Counted from the stretch's first letter, positions 1 through 9,538 are shown. The stretch is DNA of 64,000 nt from an uncultured Acidimicrobiales bacterium (GCA_958296055.1 CATQHS010000001.1:2080277-2144276); one strand, 5' to 3'. Numbers and translations: made by a program. The notes: a model not told the origin generated them from the letters alone.

Positions 1-181
1 CATCAAAGATGTGGATAATACCCTCAAGAGCAGGAAGACCATGCCTGGAGGCATCAATCAGCCTTTGTTCATTATCGGAATCGTTAATTAGCACGAATAA
101 TCGAGTGAAAGTTGGAGCATTCCTGTCGATTACAGTACGATATAGTTGATTTTTGAAGTCGTCTGTACGGATTTCAGTCAT
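1..181 (-). CDS. Partial AT-rich gene downstream of drmB, unknown function
   Basis: An open frame on the minus strand starts at an ATG (complement of 179-181), 16 bases after the drmB stop, and runs off the window after 60 codons without a stop. It begins MTEIRTDDFKNQLYRTVIDR and later reads LFVLINDSDNEQRLIDASR. Its base composition is much more AT-rich than drmB, like the cassette at 5.8-7.4 kb. In class 1 DISARM loci the position after drmB is usually taken by drmC, a phospholipase D-like protein. No HKD motif can be seen in these 60 residues, so I do not call it drmC. It may be an accessory gene gained by transfer. The frame and the spacing to drmB are seen; a link to defence is inferred from position only. 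Confidence 0.5.
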   Translation of the reverse strand, partial: MTEIRTDDFKNQLYRTVIDRNAPTFTRLFVLINDSDNEQRLIDASRHGLPALEGIIHIFD

Positions 182-197
182 AGACAGTGATTATATC

Positions 198-2075
198 TCA
201 CTGGAAGTAGGACCGGACTGGGTCGCCGAGGATGGGGACGACGGTGGCGCGGTCCAGGTAGCGGTTGCCGTGCTCGCAGGAGGTTTCCGGGGCGAACAGG
301 CAGGCGTGGCAGGCGGCGGCGTGGAGGGCGTCGGACTGCTCGCCGGCGTGATGGTCGGCGCACATCGGGTCGGTCGAGCAGAGCCGCCCCCGGCGCAGGG
401 CTTCCCGTAGCGTCGCCGACAGCCGGGCCGGGTCGGCCAGGGCCACCAAACCGCCGAGGGTGCCCTCGCTGTCGGGGGAGGCGGTGTAGAGCAGCACCCC
501 GGCCATGGGCTCGCCCTGCGAGTCGTCGGTGGTCCGGCAGTAGAGGCGCTCCCGGATCGACGCGGTCGAGTAGCCGGAGTCAATCGCCACCTGGTGGATC
601 AGCATGTGCGCCAGTGTGTGCACGAGCACAAACCGGCCCCTAGGTGTCGCCATCGGCTGCAGGCCGCGCCGGCGCCTCCAGGCCTGGTGGGCCGCCGCCA
701 ACTCCCGGTAGCGCCTGCTCGCCTCGAACTCCTCCTCCCACTGCTCGACTCTGGCTTCGGGCAGCCGGATGAGAATGCCTTCGCCCAGCGTCTCGGCCGA
801 CGGGAGCCAGTTGCTCGGCTCCGCCCAGATCGGCGCGAAGCGCTCCACGCGCTCCACGCTGCTGACATCGCCCGGCCCGTCGATGCGGGTGAAGCCGCAG
901 AGCGCGATCACTTCGCGCAGGCGATCCACCGCCACCGGGCTGTCCAGCGTCTTGGCGAACCCGTTCGGAACTCGAAGGTGCCGCACCTTGAAATGATCCG
1001 ACTCCACGGGAACAGGGGAGGTCATGGCCGCCCACTCGGGGCCCCGAAGGTCGCTGTGGGCGTGGTCTGCGCCGTCGCTGACGCCGTGATCGTCGCGCCG
1101 GTCGGTGATCGCCGTCCAAACGTCGTCTGGGTCGAAGTGCAGCAGCCAGCGCAACTGCTGCTCGCCCCGGCCCCTTTCGAGTCGCCTGACGATCACGTCG
1201 AATTCGTAGCGGTTATCGATGTCCTCGAGATCGTCCCAGAACTCCTCCACTTTCTGATCGATCCTCTCGGTCTCGGTGGGGATGGTCAGAGCCGACCGCG
1301 ACACCGCGAACCAGGAGTTGGACGCCCCCAACAGCAAGGCCCGGGTGGGCTGGTTGCAGACGGGATCGAACCGTTGCAGATGGGGGTGGCGGCCCCGGCA
1401 CCGGGGCAGATGCTCCCAGTCTTTGAGGCCGAAGGCGTCTTGGACTATCCGATCCGACCCGCATGTCTTGCACACCACCCTCACATCGGTGGCCCGGTTG
1501 GCCATGCCCACTTCCTTTAACTCCAAAATTGCCGCGCCGCCGCCCGGGCACCGGTCGCCCCGATGCACGTACTCGACCCAGGGGAAGTCGTCGAGATGGC
1601 CGTGCGGGCAGGCCACCATGAAGCGGGCGGGCACGGCGGAGGGCTTGTAGCCGTGGCAGTTGTTGTGGAAATACCGAGCCCGGTCCGGCCGGTAGTGCGG
1701 AACGTAGAGCGTGAACCGCCTCTGATCGACGGGGGCCAAGAGGTCGCAGCGGGTGCAGCGGAGCCAGCGGGGGAAGGGATGAACCGGGATGCCGACCCGG
1801 GCCCAATAGTCCATTGCGCTGGCGGTCTCGTTCTCCCAGGGCGGGGTGCGGAACTCCGAGACCTGAGAACAGCCGGGTATGGCCCGCACCGCCCCGATCA
1901 GCCGAGGCTCGCGGATCCGCTCAGTCTGGGCCAGGTCCCAATCGCCTATCCCGGCAACCACCACCGACATGCCCGGCAGGTCCACCACCGCGCCCGGCCC
2001 GTAGGTGTGGATCAACTGCGACGGCCGGACGCCGCCGACCCGCCGCGACTCGAACCGCTCCCTCTGGCTGCTCAT
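198..2075 (-). CDS. drmB: DrmB, DISARM DUF1998 protein
   Basis: DrmB is the DUF1998 component of DISARM, an anti-phage system in which DrmA and DrmB form the core complex that acts on incoming phage DNA. The protein is 625 aa. It has a Cys pair CTRCD near residue 107, more Cys/His in the middle (CPHGHLDDFPW, VCKTCG), and a C-terminal DUF1998 region with FVLVHTLAHMLIHQ at about residue 480. A terminal Cys cluster (MCADHH, CHACLF, CEHGNRYLD) looks metal-binding. Its ATG overlaps the drmA stop by 4 bp, which indicates translational coupling. Length and gene order match class 1 DISARM. No truncation is seen. Confidence 0.9.
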   Translation of the reverse strand: MSSQRERFESRRVGGVRPSQLIHTYGPGAVVDLPGMSVVVAGIGDWDLAQTERIREPRLIGAVRAIPGCSQVSEFRTPPWENETASAMDYWARVGIPVHPFPRWLRCTRCDLLAPVDQRRFTLYVPHYRPDRARYFHNNCHGYKPSAVPARFMVACPHGHLDDFPWVEYVHRGDRCPGGGAAILELKEVGMANRATDVRVVCKTCGSDRIVQDAFGLKDWEHLPRCRGRHPHLQRFDPVCNQPTRALLLGASNSWFAVSRSALTIPTETERIDQKVEEFWDDLEDIDNRYEFDVIVRRLERGRGEQQLRWLLHFDPDDVWTAITDRRDDHGVSDGADHAHSDLRGPEWAAMTSPVPVESDHFKVRHLRVPNGFAKTLDSPVAVDRLREVIALCGFTRIDGPGDVSSVERVERFAPIWAEPSNWLPSAETLGEGILIRLPEARVEQWEEEFEASRRYRELAAAHQAWRRRRGLQPMATPRGRFVLVHTLAHMLIHQVAIDSGYSTASIRERLYCRTTDDSQGEPMAGVLLYTASPDSEGTLGGLVALADPARLSATLREALRRGRLCSTDPMCADHHAGEQSDALHAAACHACLFAPETSCEHGNRYLDRATVVPILGDPVRSYFQ

Positions 2076-5000
2076 GGGCTCTGACTCAAGGCCTCGTCGG
2101 CGGCGATGGCCTGCTCGACCTCCTCGTCGGCGGCAGTCTCGGCCTGCGGTCTCCGGGACTCGGGCCCGGGCTTAGGTTGGCCGATGACGAAGCCCGGCTG
2201 ATCGCCGGCCTCGTAGGTCGGGTCCTCCTCGATGATTTGCAGATTCACCTGCACTTCGGTGTCGCGCAGCGAGTTGGGGCAGGTCCACTCGGTCCAGTCG
2301 CCCGCCTCGGGCTTGCTCAGGAAGCCCACGTCGTTGGCGGTGCGCTGCTGGTAGGAGAGGTTCGGCCGCCTCAGGGCCTCCTGCTCCCAAGCGTCCAGTC
2401 GCCGGTCCGCCAGGCTCTGCACTAGGTCCCCGGCCGCCGGATCGCCGCCCACCGCCTCGGCCCGGGCGACGAGGTCGGCGACGTGGGCCTTGATGCGCCG
2501 GTCGCGGCGTTGGTCGCCCAGGGCCCGGGCCCGGTCGTTCGGGTTCCAGTCCTCGTCGCCGTGCCGCACCCCGGCCACCAACACCCCGGTCAGCCCCTTG
2601 TCGAGGGCCCGCTCGGAGAACGGCGTGACTGAAAGCGGCTCGACGTGGCGGTGGAAGGTGGCGTGATAGTGGGAGAAGGACTCGTAGTAGGACAGGTCGC
2701 GGGGCCGGGCCCAGTTGAAGAGCGTTATCACCAGGCCCGGTCCATCGGCGGTCCGGCCCACCCGGGAGGTGGCCTGGATGTACTCGGCGGTGGCCTTGGG
2801 CTGGCCGACCACGATCATCGCCCCCAGCCGGGGCACGTCGACGCCCACTGAGATCATGTTGGTGGCCAACAGCAGGTCCACCGGGCGGTCCCCGGACTCC
2901 TTCGGCCGGGCCGGGTCGTGGGCGGTGAAGAGGCGGCGCAAGATCCGCTTGATGTCGTCGGCTGATACTCGCGAGGTGAGTTCTTCGAGATCGACCGACG
3001 GCCGGTTGGCCAGGCCGGTGGTGAACCGGGTCCGCCGGAGCTTGGTTCGCAGCTCGTCCTCGGCCATGCGCCTCATGCCGGCCAGCTCGCGGACCGCGTT
3101 GAAGTAGCCGACCGCGGTCATCCACGGGTCAATCCGCCCGCCCTCGGCTTTGAGTTCGTCGTACATCGCCTGAGCGGCGGCCATCAGCGTGGCGAAGACC
3201 CGCAACTCCACCTGCTTGAGCCGCTCCCCGTGGCCGCAAACCCCGATGTGCATCCTCCCCGGCGACTCGTCGCTCGGTGCCGTCTGTTCGGCGAAGAATG
3301 AGCGGTGCACGTCGAGCACCGGCGGCGGGAACACCCGCAGGTCTCTCCAGAAGACCGACCAAGTCTGCTGGCGGGCCCGCCGGATGGTGGCGGTGGAGGC
3401 CACCACCTTGGGCCGCACCGGCTTCCCCTCGTATTTCCAGGTGGCGAGGCGGTCGATGGCCGTCTCGTAGAGCCCGGCCATGGTCCCGAGTGGCCCGGTC
3501 ACCAAGTGCATCTCGTCTTGAAGGATGAGGTCGGGGGGCCGCAGCCGGGTGACGCCTGTCGTTCGGGCCGCCGGGAGGCCCTGGGCGGCGGTGTGGGCGT
3601 CGCGTTCCATCCAGTGCCCGCGGTGGGAGCGGTCGAGATCGGGGTTGCGGTAGCCGTGGCGCTCGCAGCGGCGCTCGACCCGGCCGAACAGGTTGGACAG
3701 GGCGCCGTTCCAGGGCAACTGGGCGAACTTGTCGATGGTGGCGATCACCAGGGCCGGGAGCAGCCGGTAGATCTGCGAGTCGACGGTGACTACGGGTATT
3801 CCCTCGCCGGGGGCGCCGGCCGGTGTGAACGGGCACTCCCGAAGCTCACCGCAGAACACCAGGAAGCGGGCGGCGGCTGCGTCGTACTGGCAGTCGTTGC
3901 GGGGGTTGAGCAGCCGCCCGCACCAGGGGCAGTCGCTCAATTGGAGGGGCGAGGACGAGGCCTGCCCCCGCCGGCTGCCGAGGCGCTGGCTCTGCACCCA
4001 CTCCTCGGCGTCTTTGTCCTGATTGGGGGTTACCGCGCCGCCGACCCACATCCCCAGCCGGAAAGGCGTGCCTTCGTAGCGCCGGTCGTGCTCGGCCCGG
4101 CGCCGGCGCAGCAGCTCGGCCGCGCACATCAGGGTGGCCGCCCGTTGGAACTGCTGGGCGGTCAACAGCCGCAGGGTGTAGCGCATCAGCACGGCCACGC
4201 CGTCGGCGCCGTCCACCGCGTCGGCGCCGCCGCCCACCACGCCCTGCAGGCGGCGCATGGCCATCGTGTAAGCGACCAGGCCCAGGTAGGCCTCGGTCTT
4301 GCCGCCCCCGGTGGGGAAGAACAACAGGTCGGCCAGGGCGGTGCCCGGCCGCCGGTCGGTATGGCCGGGGTCGGTCAGCGACGGCAGGCAGAGCAGCACG
4401 AAGGCGAGCTGGAACGGCCGCCACGAGCGGTTCTCGGCCATGTCGGCGGCGGTCACGGCCTCGGACAGCGACAGGTCCGGGTCGGATCGGCGCTTTGCGA
4501 TGGCGACGGTGTGGACCCGCTGCTTCCACATGGCCTGGTTGGCGAACCGGAAGGCGTCGAGCGCGTCGGCGTCGCCGCAGACCAGCTCGATGCCGTCCCG
4601 CACGGCGTCGGCCACCTCGCGGGCTTCGTTGAGGGAGGCCCGCGCCGCGCCTTCGTGGCCTGCGAGGCTGGCTTCGGGGTCGGCGATGCGCTCGGCTTCG
4701 GTGTCGAGCCAGCTCCGGTAGCCGTCGGCTAGCGGCAGCAGAGCCTGCTTGAGCAAGCTGGGCTCCAGCTCAGACAGCGCCTTCATGTCGGTGACCAGGC
4801 CAGCGAGCTGGGGCACCGTTTCGGGCTCGGGGGCGGCAGTGCTCCACACCTCGTGGCGGGGCAGCACCGCGGTGCCCACCCGAGCGGCTCGGTGCCCGCT
4901 GGACTGGCCGGTGCCGTCTGGGCTGGCTTCGTCCCAATCGACGCCGACCCCGTGGCCCACGGCCAGCTCGACCCGATCCCGGTACTGCATGTTGAGGATC

Positions 5001-5761
5001 GACCATTCGGCTCGCTCGGTCTCAGGCACGCTCGCGGCCGAGTCCAGAACCGCCTCCCGGCCCAGGAACACGGCCCGGCCGTCGGGCTCGGTCAAGTCGA
5101 GCTGGACCTGGAACAGCCAGCGGGAGTCTTTGTTGCGCTCGGCTTGGTCCTGCTCGTTGGACAGGAACACCGTGACCAGCCAGCAGCCGGACTCCATCCT
5201 GGCCCGGCCACTCAGCCGCACTCCTTCACCGTTGATGTCGATGGGCCCGATCGGTCCTTCGCTGATCTTGATTGGAATGAAGTAATCCTGGGGCCAGCGC
5301 TGCCACACCGAGGCTCGCGACCCGTCGGGATGATCCTCGAACTGGCGGCCGTAGCGGCCCCACCGGCACCGGGCCACCAGCGCGGTCACATCGGGCTGCA
5401 CCACGGTGGTGAGCCCGATTGACGACGGCCACAGCATCCGCTGGGCGGTGCGGCCGTCTTGGAGCCCGGGGTTGGGGTTCCCGTCCTCTTGGCCGATGTC
5501 GTCGTTTCGCTCCGGGTCGTTGTTGGCGTTGGTGCCCGCCGGGGCGAGCATCCCCACCAGGTAGCGGTCCCGCACCCGGCCCGGCGGCGACCAGGTTTCG
5601 TCGGGGCGCTGGTAGCCGCGGATCACCTCGTGCTCGCCGTCGAGCGGACCGAGCAGATCGTTCTCGACCCGGCGGATGAGTTCTCCCCGGGTCCTGCGAG
5701 GGGTGACAGCCCAATCGGGGAGGATCGCGCCGTTGTCGGAAGAGTCGTCGCGGCCGGTCAT
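2072..5761 (-). CDS. drmA: DrmA, DISARM helicase
   Basis: DrmA is the large superfamily 2 helicase of DISARM and works with DrmB. The protein is 1229 aa. Walker A is unusual, FFPTGGGKTEAYLG at about residue 485, a form seen in DrmA and related DUF1998-partner helicases. The Walker B/DExH motif is LILQDEMHLVTGPLG near residue 750. Helicase C-terminal motifs are ATNMISVGVDVPRLG and QATSRVGRT near residue 1000. The ATG (complement of 5759-5761) overlaps a TGA in the sequence just upstream, exactly as if drmMI had once ended there. That upstream sequence is the left copy of a 24-bp repeat whose right copy is the present drmMI end. The helicase looks intact. Confidence 0.92.
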   Translation of the reverse strand: MTGRDDSSDNGAILPDWAVTPRRTRGELIRRVENDLLGPLDGEHEVIRGYQRPDETWSPPGRVRDRYLVGMLAPAGTNANNDPERNDDIGQEDGNPNPGLQDGRTAQRMLWPSSIGLTTVVQPDVTALVARCRWGRYGRQFEDHPDGSRASVWQRWPQDYFIPIKISEGPIGPIDINGEGVRLSGRARMESGCWLVTVFLSNEQDQAERNKDSRWLFQVQLDLTEPDGRAVFLGREAVLDSAASVPETERAEWSILNMQYRDRVELAVGHGVGVDWDEASPDGTGQSSGHRAARVGTAVLPRHEVWSTAAPEPETVPQLAGLVTDMKALSELEPSLLKQALLPLADGYRSWLDTEAERIADPEASLAGHEGAARASLNEAREVADAVRDGIELVCGDADALDAFRFANQAMWKQRVHTVAIAKRRSDPDLSLSEAVTAADMAENRSWRPFQLAFVLLCLPSLTDPGHTDRRPGTALADLLFFPTGGGKTEAYLGLVAYTMAMRRLQGVVGGGADAVDGADGVAVLMRYTLRLLTAQQFQRAATLMCAAELLRRRRAEHDRRYEGTPFRLGMWVGGAVTPNQDKDAEEWVQSQRLGSRRGQASSSPLQLSDCPWCGRLLNPRNDCQYDAAAARFLVFCGELRECPFTPAGAPGEGIPVVTVDSQIYRLLPALVIATIDKFAQLPWNGALSNLFGRVERRCERHGYRNPDLDRSHRGHWMERDAHTAAQGLPAARTTGVTRLRPPDLILQDEMHLVTGPLGTMAGLYETAIDRLATWKYEGKPVRPKVVASTATIRRARQQTWSVFWRDLRVFPPPVLDVHRSFFAEQTAPSDESPGRMHIGVCGHGERLKQVELRVFATLMAAAQAMYDELKAEGGRIDPWMTAVGYFNAVRELAGMRRMAEDELRTKLRRTRFTTGLANRPSVDLEELTSRVSADDIKRILRRLFTAHDPARPKESGDRPVDLLLATNMISVGVDVPRLGAMIVVGQPKATAEYIQATSRVGRTADGPGLVITLFNWARPRDLSYYESFSHYHATFHRHVEPLSVTPFSERALDKGLTGVLVAGVRHGDEDWNPNDRARALGDQRRDRRIKAHVADLVARAEAVGGDPAAGDLVQSLADRRLDAWEQEALRRPNLSYQQRTANDVGFLSKPEAGDWTEWTCPNSLRDTEVQVNLQIIEEDPTYEAGDQPGFVIGQPKPGPESRRPQAETAADEEVEQAIAADEALSQSP

Positions 5762-5781
5762 GGGTCCTGCTCCCCGTCTGG
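5758..5781. repeat. Left copy of 24-bp direct repeat flanking the protease cassette
   Basis: These 24 bases are identical to 7379-7402. The right copy encodes the last residues and stop of DrmMI (DGEQDP-stop). The left copy has the same coding potential and its stop overlaps the drmA ATG. Weaker similarity continues past the left copy (ctcgggct). The AT-rich cassette lies between the two copies. Confidence 0.9.
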
Positions 5782-6157
5782 ATCGATCTCGGGCTGGGAT
5801 TGGCGCGGTTTGTGGTGCGAATTGGCTGGCCGGGCCGGTTGGCGCGCTGGCGGTTGGGTTGGTGGCGTGATGTTAGCGCTGTGGGTGGCTGGGCGGTTCT
5901 GAGCAGATTTTCGGGCGCGACTGGACGACCGTCATAGCTAACCGGCGGGTCGAAGTCTAGAGGACAGTGCCCATGCCGGTCGCTGGCTAGCGGCTTGTGA
6001 TCCCTTGCCCTTGCAATCTGCGGCCCGGCGGGCTAACCTACACATCAGTCGTAGGGGGTCTGCTTGGTGCCCACAGATTGGCGGAGAAGGAAACGGGTGG
6101 TTCAAATGCCGTATTTCTCTTTCCAGCGCACACCGATATCTGATACATGCGAATGCC
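5782..6157. other. Leader region of the protease cassette, no gene
   Basis: About 375 bases without a convincing gene. The first 130 are G-rich and look like decayed host sequence next to the left repeat copy. The rest becomes AT-richer towards the protease gene. It holds a sigma-70-like promoter (6011-6039) and an AGGGGG/GGAGAAGG purine stretch. A short ORF from an ATG at 6106 stops after 21 codons and overlaps the likely protease start, so it could be a leader peptide or the remains of another start. Confidence 0.5.
6011..6039 (+). promoter_or_regulatory. Putative sigma-70-type promoter for the SDH protease
   Basis: TTGCAA (6011-6016) and TAACCT (6034-6039) are separated by 17 bases, the ideal spacing for a housekeeping promoter. 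The likely protease start is about 120 bases downstream. Such matches can occur by chance. Support comes from position and strand: the cassette is opposite to DISARM and would need its own promoter. Confidence 0.4.
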
Positions 6158-7000
6158 ATGCGCCCTCTTGATGCCAGCGTCAAATCCCAGTTGAGTTGGT
6201 ATCTTCGTCGCATTGAAGAGACCTTGGAGGCAGACGCGGTTGCATTCGTCAGTCCGATCCTTTCTGGACTAGATCGTAGCTTGCTAGACGCAATAGAAGC
6301 TATCGAAGATAAAGGGAACTCCATCGCAGTAATCCTAGATACTCCAGGAGGCATCGTCGAGGTGGTTGAACGGATGGTGACAACGCTACGGTCTAACTAT
6401 GAAAATGTGACAGTCATCGTACCAGATCAGGCCATGTCTGCTGGCACTATATTTGCACTTAGCGCCGACCGAATTATGATGGACTATTTCTCGTGTCTAG
6501 GCCCCATAGATCCTCAGATTGTGAAGGATGGTAAACTGATTCCTGCCTTGTCATATTTGGCTCAATTTGCAAGATTGATGGCCAAGGGCAACACGCTCAC
6601 TACTGCTGAGTATGCTCTTCTAAACAAATTAGACCTTGGCGAATTGTATCAGTTTGAACAGGCGCGGGAACTGTCTGTAGAACTCTTGGTAAAATGGTTA
6701 TCTAAATACAAATTTAAGGGGTGGATAAAAACGGAAACGCGCGGTCTGAAGGTAACTAATAAAATGAAAGAAAATCGGGCACGAAAGATCGCAGACTTGC
6801 TGAATGATACTGAACGATGGCATTCTCACGAGCGAGGTATAGACATCAAAACGCTACAAAGAGAGGTCGGATTGAAGATTGATGATCTAGCTGATGTCCC
6901 AGAATTACGTGAAAATACACGACTATACTGTGATTTGCTAAAGGATTATATGGGACGTGAAGAGAATTATTCGGTTGTACACTCAAGGGGGTATTTCTAG
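6158..7000 (+). CDS. SDH-family (ClpP/SppA-fold) serine protease inserted in DISARM
   Basis: From the ATG at 6158 the protein is 280 aa; the frame is open further upstream from a TTG at 6005. It matches the serine dehydrogenase proteinase family, which has a crotonase/ClpP-like fold. Landmarks: AVILDTPGGIVEVVERMV (oxyanion-loop type GG) near residue 65-80, then VIVPDQAMSAGTIFALSADR with the expected nucleophile Ser in MSAGT near residue 100, then DYFSCLGPIDPQ, a family signature. The C-terminal third is Lys/Arg-rich and helical. There is no signal peptide or membrane segment, so it is probably cytoplasmic. It is AT-rich, on the strand opposite to DISARM, and placed between drmMI and drmA. It is not a known DISARM subunit. 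A role as a defence effector or regulator is inference. Confidence 0.8.
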   Translation: MRPLDASVKSQLSWYLRRIEETLEADAVAFVSPILSGLDRSLLDAIEAIEDKGNSIAVILDTPGGIVEVVERMVTTLRSNYENVTVIVPDQAMSAGTIFALSADRIMMDYFSCLGPIDPQIVKDGKLIPALSYLAQFARLMAKGNTLTTAEYALLNKLDLGELYQFEQARELSVELLVKWLSKYKFKGWIKTETRGLKVTNKMKENRARKIADLLNDTERWHSHERGIDIKTLQREVGLKIDDLADVPELRENTRLYCDLLKDYMGREENYSVVHSRGYF

Positions 7001-7001
7001 C

Positions 7002-7238
7002 ATGACTAGCAACCCGCACATTTCGCTGCCGGATCTAGATAAAAAGCTATGCCAGAATCCTAAGATCAACGTATCTATTGTGGCCACATACGAAAGACTC
7101 GAACGGGATCTTAAGAAACTTGGTGTAGAAATCAAGTCGGGCTATAATATTGAACCGGCCTTCGGGCTGCTCTCAACTAGAATTCACAATCGTAACCGTT
7201 CCAAGAGATCGCAGGACGCACGCCCGAGTTATCAGTGA
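7002..7238 (+). CDS. Small hypothetical protein after the SDH protease
   Basis: An ORF of 78 aa starts with ATG at 7002, one base after the protease stop. An AAGGGGG ribosome-binding site lies at about 6984-6990. It reads MTSNPHISLPDLDKKL and has a charged helical middle (TYERLERDLKKLGVEIKSG). It shares the low GC and strand of the protease and is very likely co-translated with it. No family is recognised. It could be a regulator or substrate adaptor of the protease. Seen: RBS, spacing, composition. Function unknown. Confidence 0.6.
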   Translation: MTSNPHISLPDLDKKLCQNPKINVSIVATYERLERDLKKLGVEIKSGYNIEPAFGLLSTRIHNRNRSKRSQDARPSYQ

Positions 7239-7378
7239 CAGATAGCTAGTGTTGAGGTTGTTGGGATAGCTCCAGTCTGCTTGAGCGGGTTTTGCATGAT
7301 GGCTCGGACGATGCTTTCTGGCGTCGGATATCGGTTCGGTTAGTTTTAGATACGGCACGGCGGCCGGGTTGGTCTTGA

Positions 7379-7402
7379 TCATGGGTCCTGCTCCCCGTCT
7401 GG
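7379..7402. repeat. Right copy of 24-bp direct repeat flanking the protease cassette
   Basis: Identical to 5758-5781. It encodes the C-terminus and stop of DrmMI on the minus strand. Between the two copies lie the SDH protease, the small ORF and a 140-base gene-free tail (7239-7378). Confidence 0.9.
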
Positions 7403-9538
7403 TTCGTCTGGTTCGCTCTCGGGCTCGGTGTCGGTTGTCATGTCCTCGGCCGGATCATCGGAGGGGGCGAACAACCCGCCGAGGTCCGTGTTGGTGGTTG
7501 CGACCCGGTTATCGTGCAGGCCCGCGGCCACCTCGACCCGGTAACAATCGCGGTTGAGTTCGAGCAGGCGGTCGAGGATCTCGTCGGCCGCTTCGGGAGC
7601 GAACGTGTAGCGGACTCCGGCACCGCGAACAGTATGGAAGCCGTGGTCGAGATTGAGGTCGTCCCAGTCGTAAGCCGCTCGGACGGCATGATCGAGGTCA
7701 CGATGCAGGGCGCGCATCTGCCGGATGGGCTGATCTTGGTTGGTGGGGTCGTGGATGCGGTTGTAAAGGGTTGTAAGCCCGATCCATTCGTTGACCATCA
7801 ATTGGCGGCGAAACTCGTCCATATTTCGCGCCGTGTCGTTGACTGCGTCGGAATAAGGCGGTTGTACAAATGTCTCAAACACATCTGAAGGCGTGTAACG
7901 AGTGTCTGTTCTCATTGAAGAGGCATACCGGACAACCCAGCGGAAGTGAAAGCCACTTGACAGAACCCCGAGGTGAAAGTCGTCATCGTAAGCGAAGACA
8001 ATGGTAGTGACCGACAACACTTGTCCGGTCGGGACGAACACTGGCATGACAGTCTTGCTAACCTGTGAAATAGCTATAATGCGATCAAGGTTTGAGATAG
8101 CACTGTACAGTGTAGAAGCACGCGCACCATATTGCCACCAATAATCACGTCTTGTTCTTACGTTATTTGTAGACCGTTGCGGTCGGACTTTTCTTTCCAC
8201 GATGCCGAAACACTCTGGGTACTGGCGAGCTTTCTCTTCAGGCCAGTCGAAGAAGTTAATAACCCACCGAGGCGCTGATTGTGTTGGTGACTGATTAAGA
8301 TCTTCACCGCCCAGGTAAGGGAATAGGATATCTTCGTTGTAAGGGTCATTGTTGATAAAGGTTTGAGCCTCTTCGGGAGTTATAATAAATCCCTCACCTA
8401 AAATAATGCTCCCTTGAAACGATTGATCAGCATTACAGGCAAGCCGCTGTTTGCGCCAGCCAGATCTACTGATCGGGTATAGCATTTCATCGATACCGTT
8501 CACGATCCGACCATCAAGAATTGATTGACCCTGCCACTCATCGGCACTGATCCAACACTTAGCGATCTCAAGAGAGGTCTGACCGGGCCAGCCAACTGAC
8601 GACACAGCTCGGTGAATCCTCCAACCAGCGTCGACAAGCTGACTCAAACCGACTCTACTAGTGTCCCCCTGAGCGATGGTGTTAGTGGCCAGATAGCCCA
8701 AGGACTTGGCTAGCTTGGTGGCGTTGAGGAAGAAATAGGCAACGAGATCAGCGGAGCCTCTGGTGCCATCAGCTATCCATTGGACCAGATAGTCTCGATA
8801 GTCAGAGCCTGCCGCTCCGGTGATCTTTTGGCCACCGATGAAAGGTGGGTTGCCGACCATGGCGTCGAATCGACTTACCTGTTGATCGGTTCGAGCGAAC
8901 ACCTCGGGGAACGCGGTCGGCCAGTGCAGAGGTCGGCGCGACGGCGCGGCAGCCGGTCTGGCCGCGTCGAGGCGTTGCCGAGCCCGTTGGTGTACTCGTT
9001 CCAGCACGCTGGCCTCGCTAACAGTGCCGAGTGAAGTTAGAAGCTCACCGATAGCGTCCAAGTCGGTATCTGATACCTCGGTGAGCCGCCTGGCCGGGTT
9101 GCTTTCTCCGGCAGTTGTGAGGGCAGCTCCAGAGAGCAGATCGGCGATCGCCGCGAGCACGGCGAGCTTTTGTTCACTGCTCCGGTTCAGCTCGGCCTTG
9201 CGGGTCACGTCGGCCAACGAGTGGGATGGCAACTCTTGCACCTGAGTGCGCAGGTCGAGCGCTTCATCTAGAAGTTCTTCGAGACGGGAGATGGCGTCGC
9301 GGCCGTCGATGAATCCGGCGAAACTGCGGGAGTGATCCCGGCCGGTGGCCGGGTCGAAGTGGAGGTGGCGGAGCTGGTCGAAGCTCCAGATGCCCAGGAG
9401 GGAGTCTCCCGGTTTGATGGCGTGGTCGAGGAAGCTGAAGGGGCGATCCTTGGCTACGGTGGTGAGCCACATCGACAGCTTGGCCATCTCCACGGCCATC
9501 GGGTTGCGGTCCACTCCGTAGCAGCAGCGCTCGGCCAC
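7379..9538 (-). pseudogene. drmMI: DrmMI adenine methyltransferase, C-terminal fragment
   Basis: DrmMI is the N6-adenine DNA methyltransferase that marks host DNA in class 1 DISARM. This frame opens with ERCCYGVDRNPMAVEMAK, the typical sequence after motif I in Eco57I/PglX-like enzymes. It holds the catalytic motif IV MVGNPPFIGGQ near residue 229, then a target-recognition region, and ends DGEQDP-stop. The upstream frame (to 10896) is shifted, and the segment with the SAM-binding motif I is absent between them. The target-recognition part (about 7840-8700) is clearly AT-richer than the rest, which suggests domain exchange. It is probably a broken gene, unless the junction near 9545 is an assembly error. 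Confidence 0.75.

Noticed and set aside
594-1520. Long plus-strand open frames opposite drmB and drmA
   Set aside because: They are antisense frames produced by GC-rich codon bias; the minus-strand proteins carry clear family motifs.
6106-6171. ATG at 6106 as the start of the SDH protease
   Set aside because: That frame stops after 21 codons and is not the protease frame; it is kept only as a possible leader ORF.
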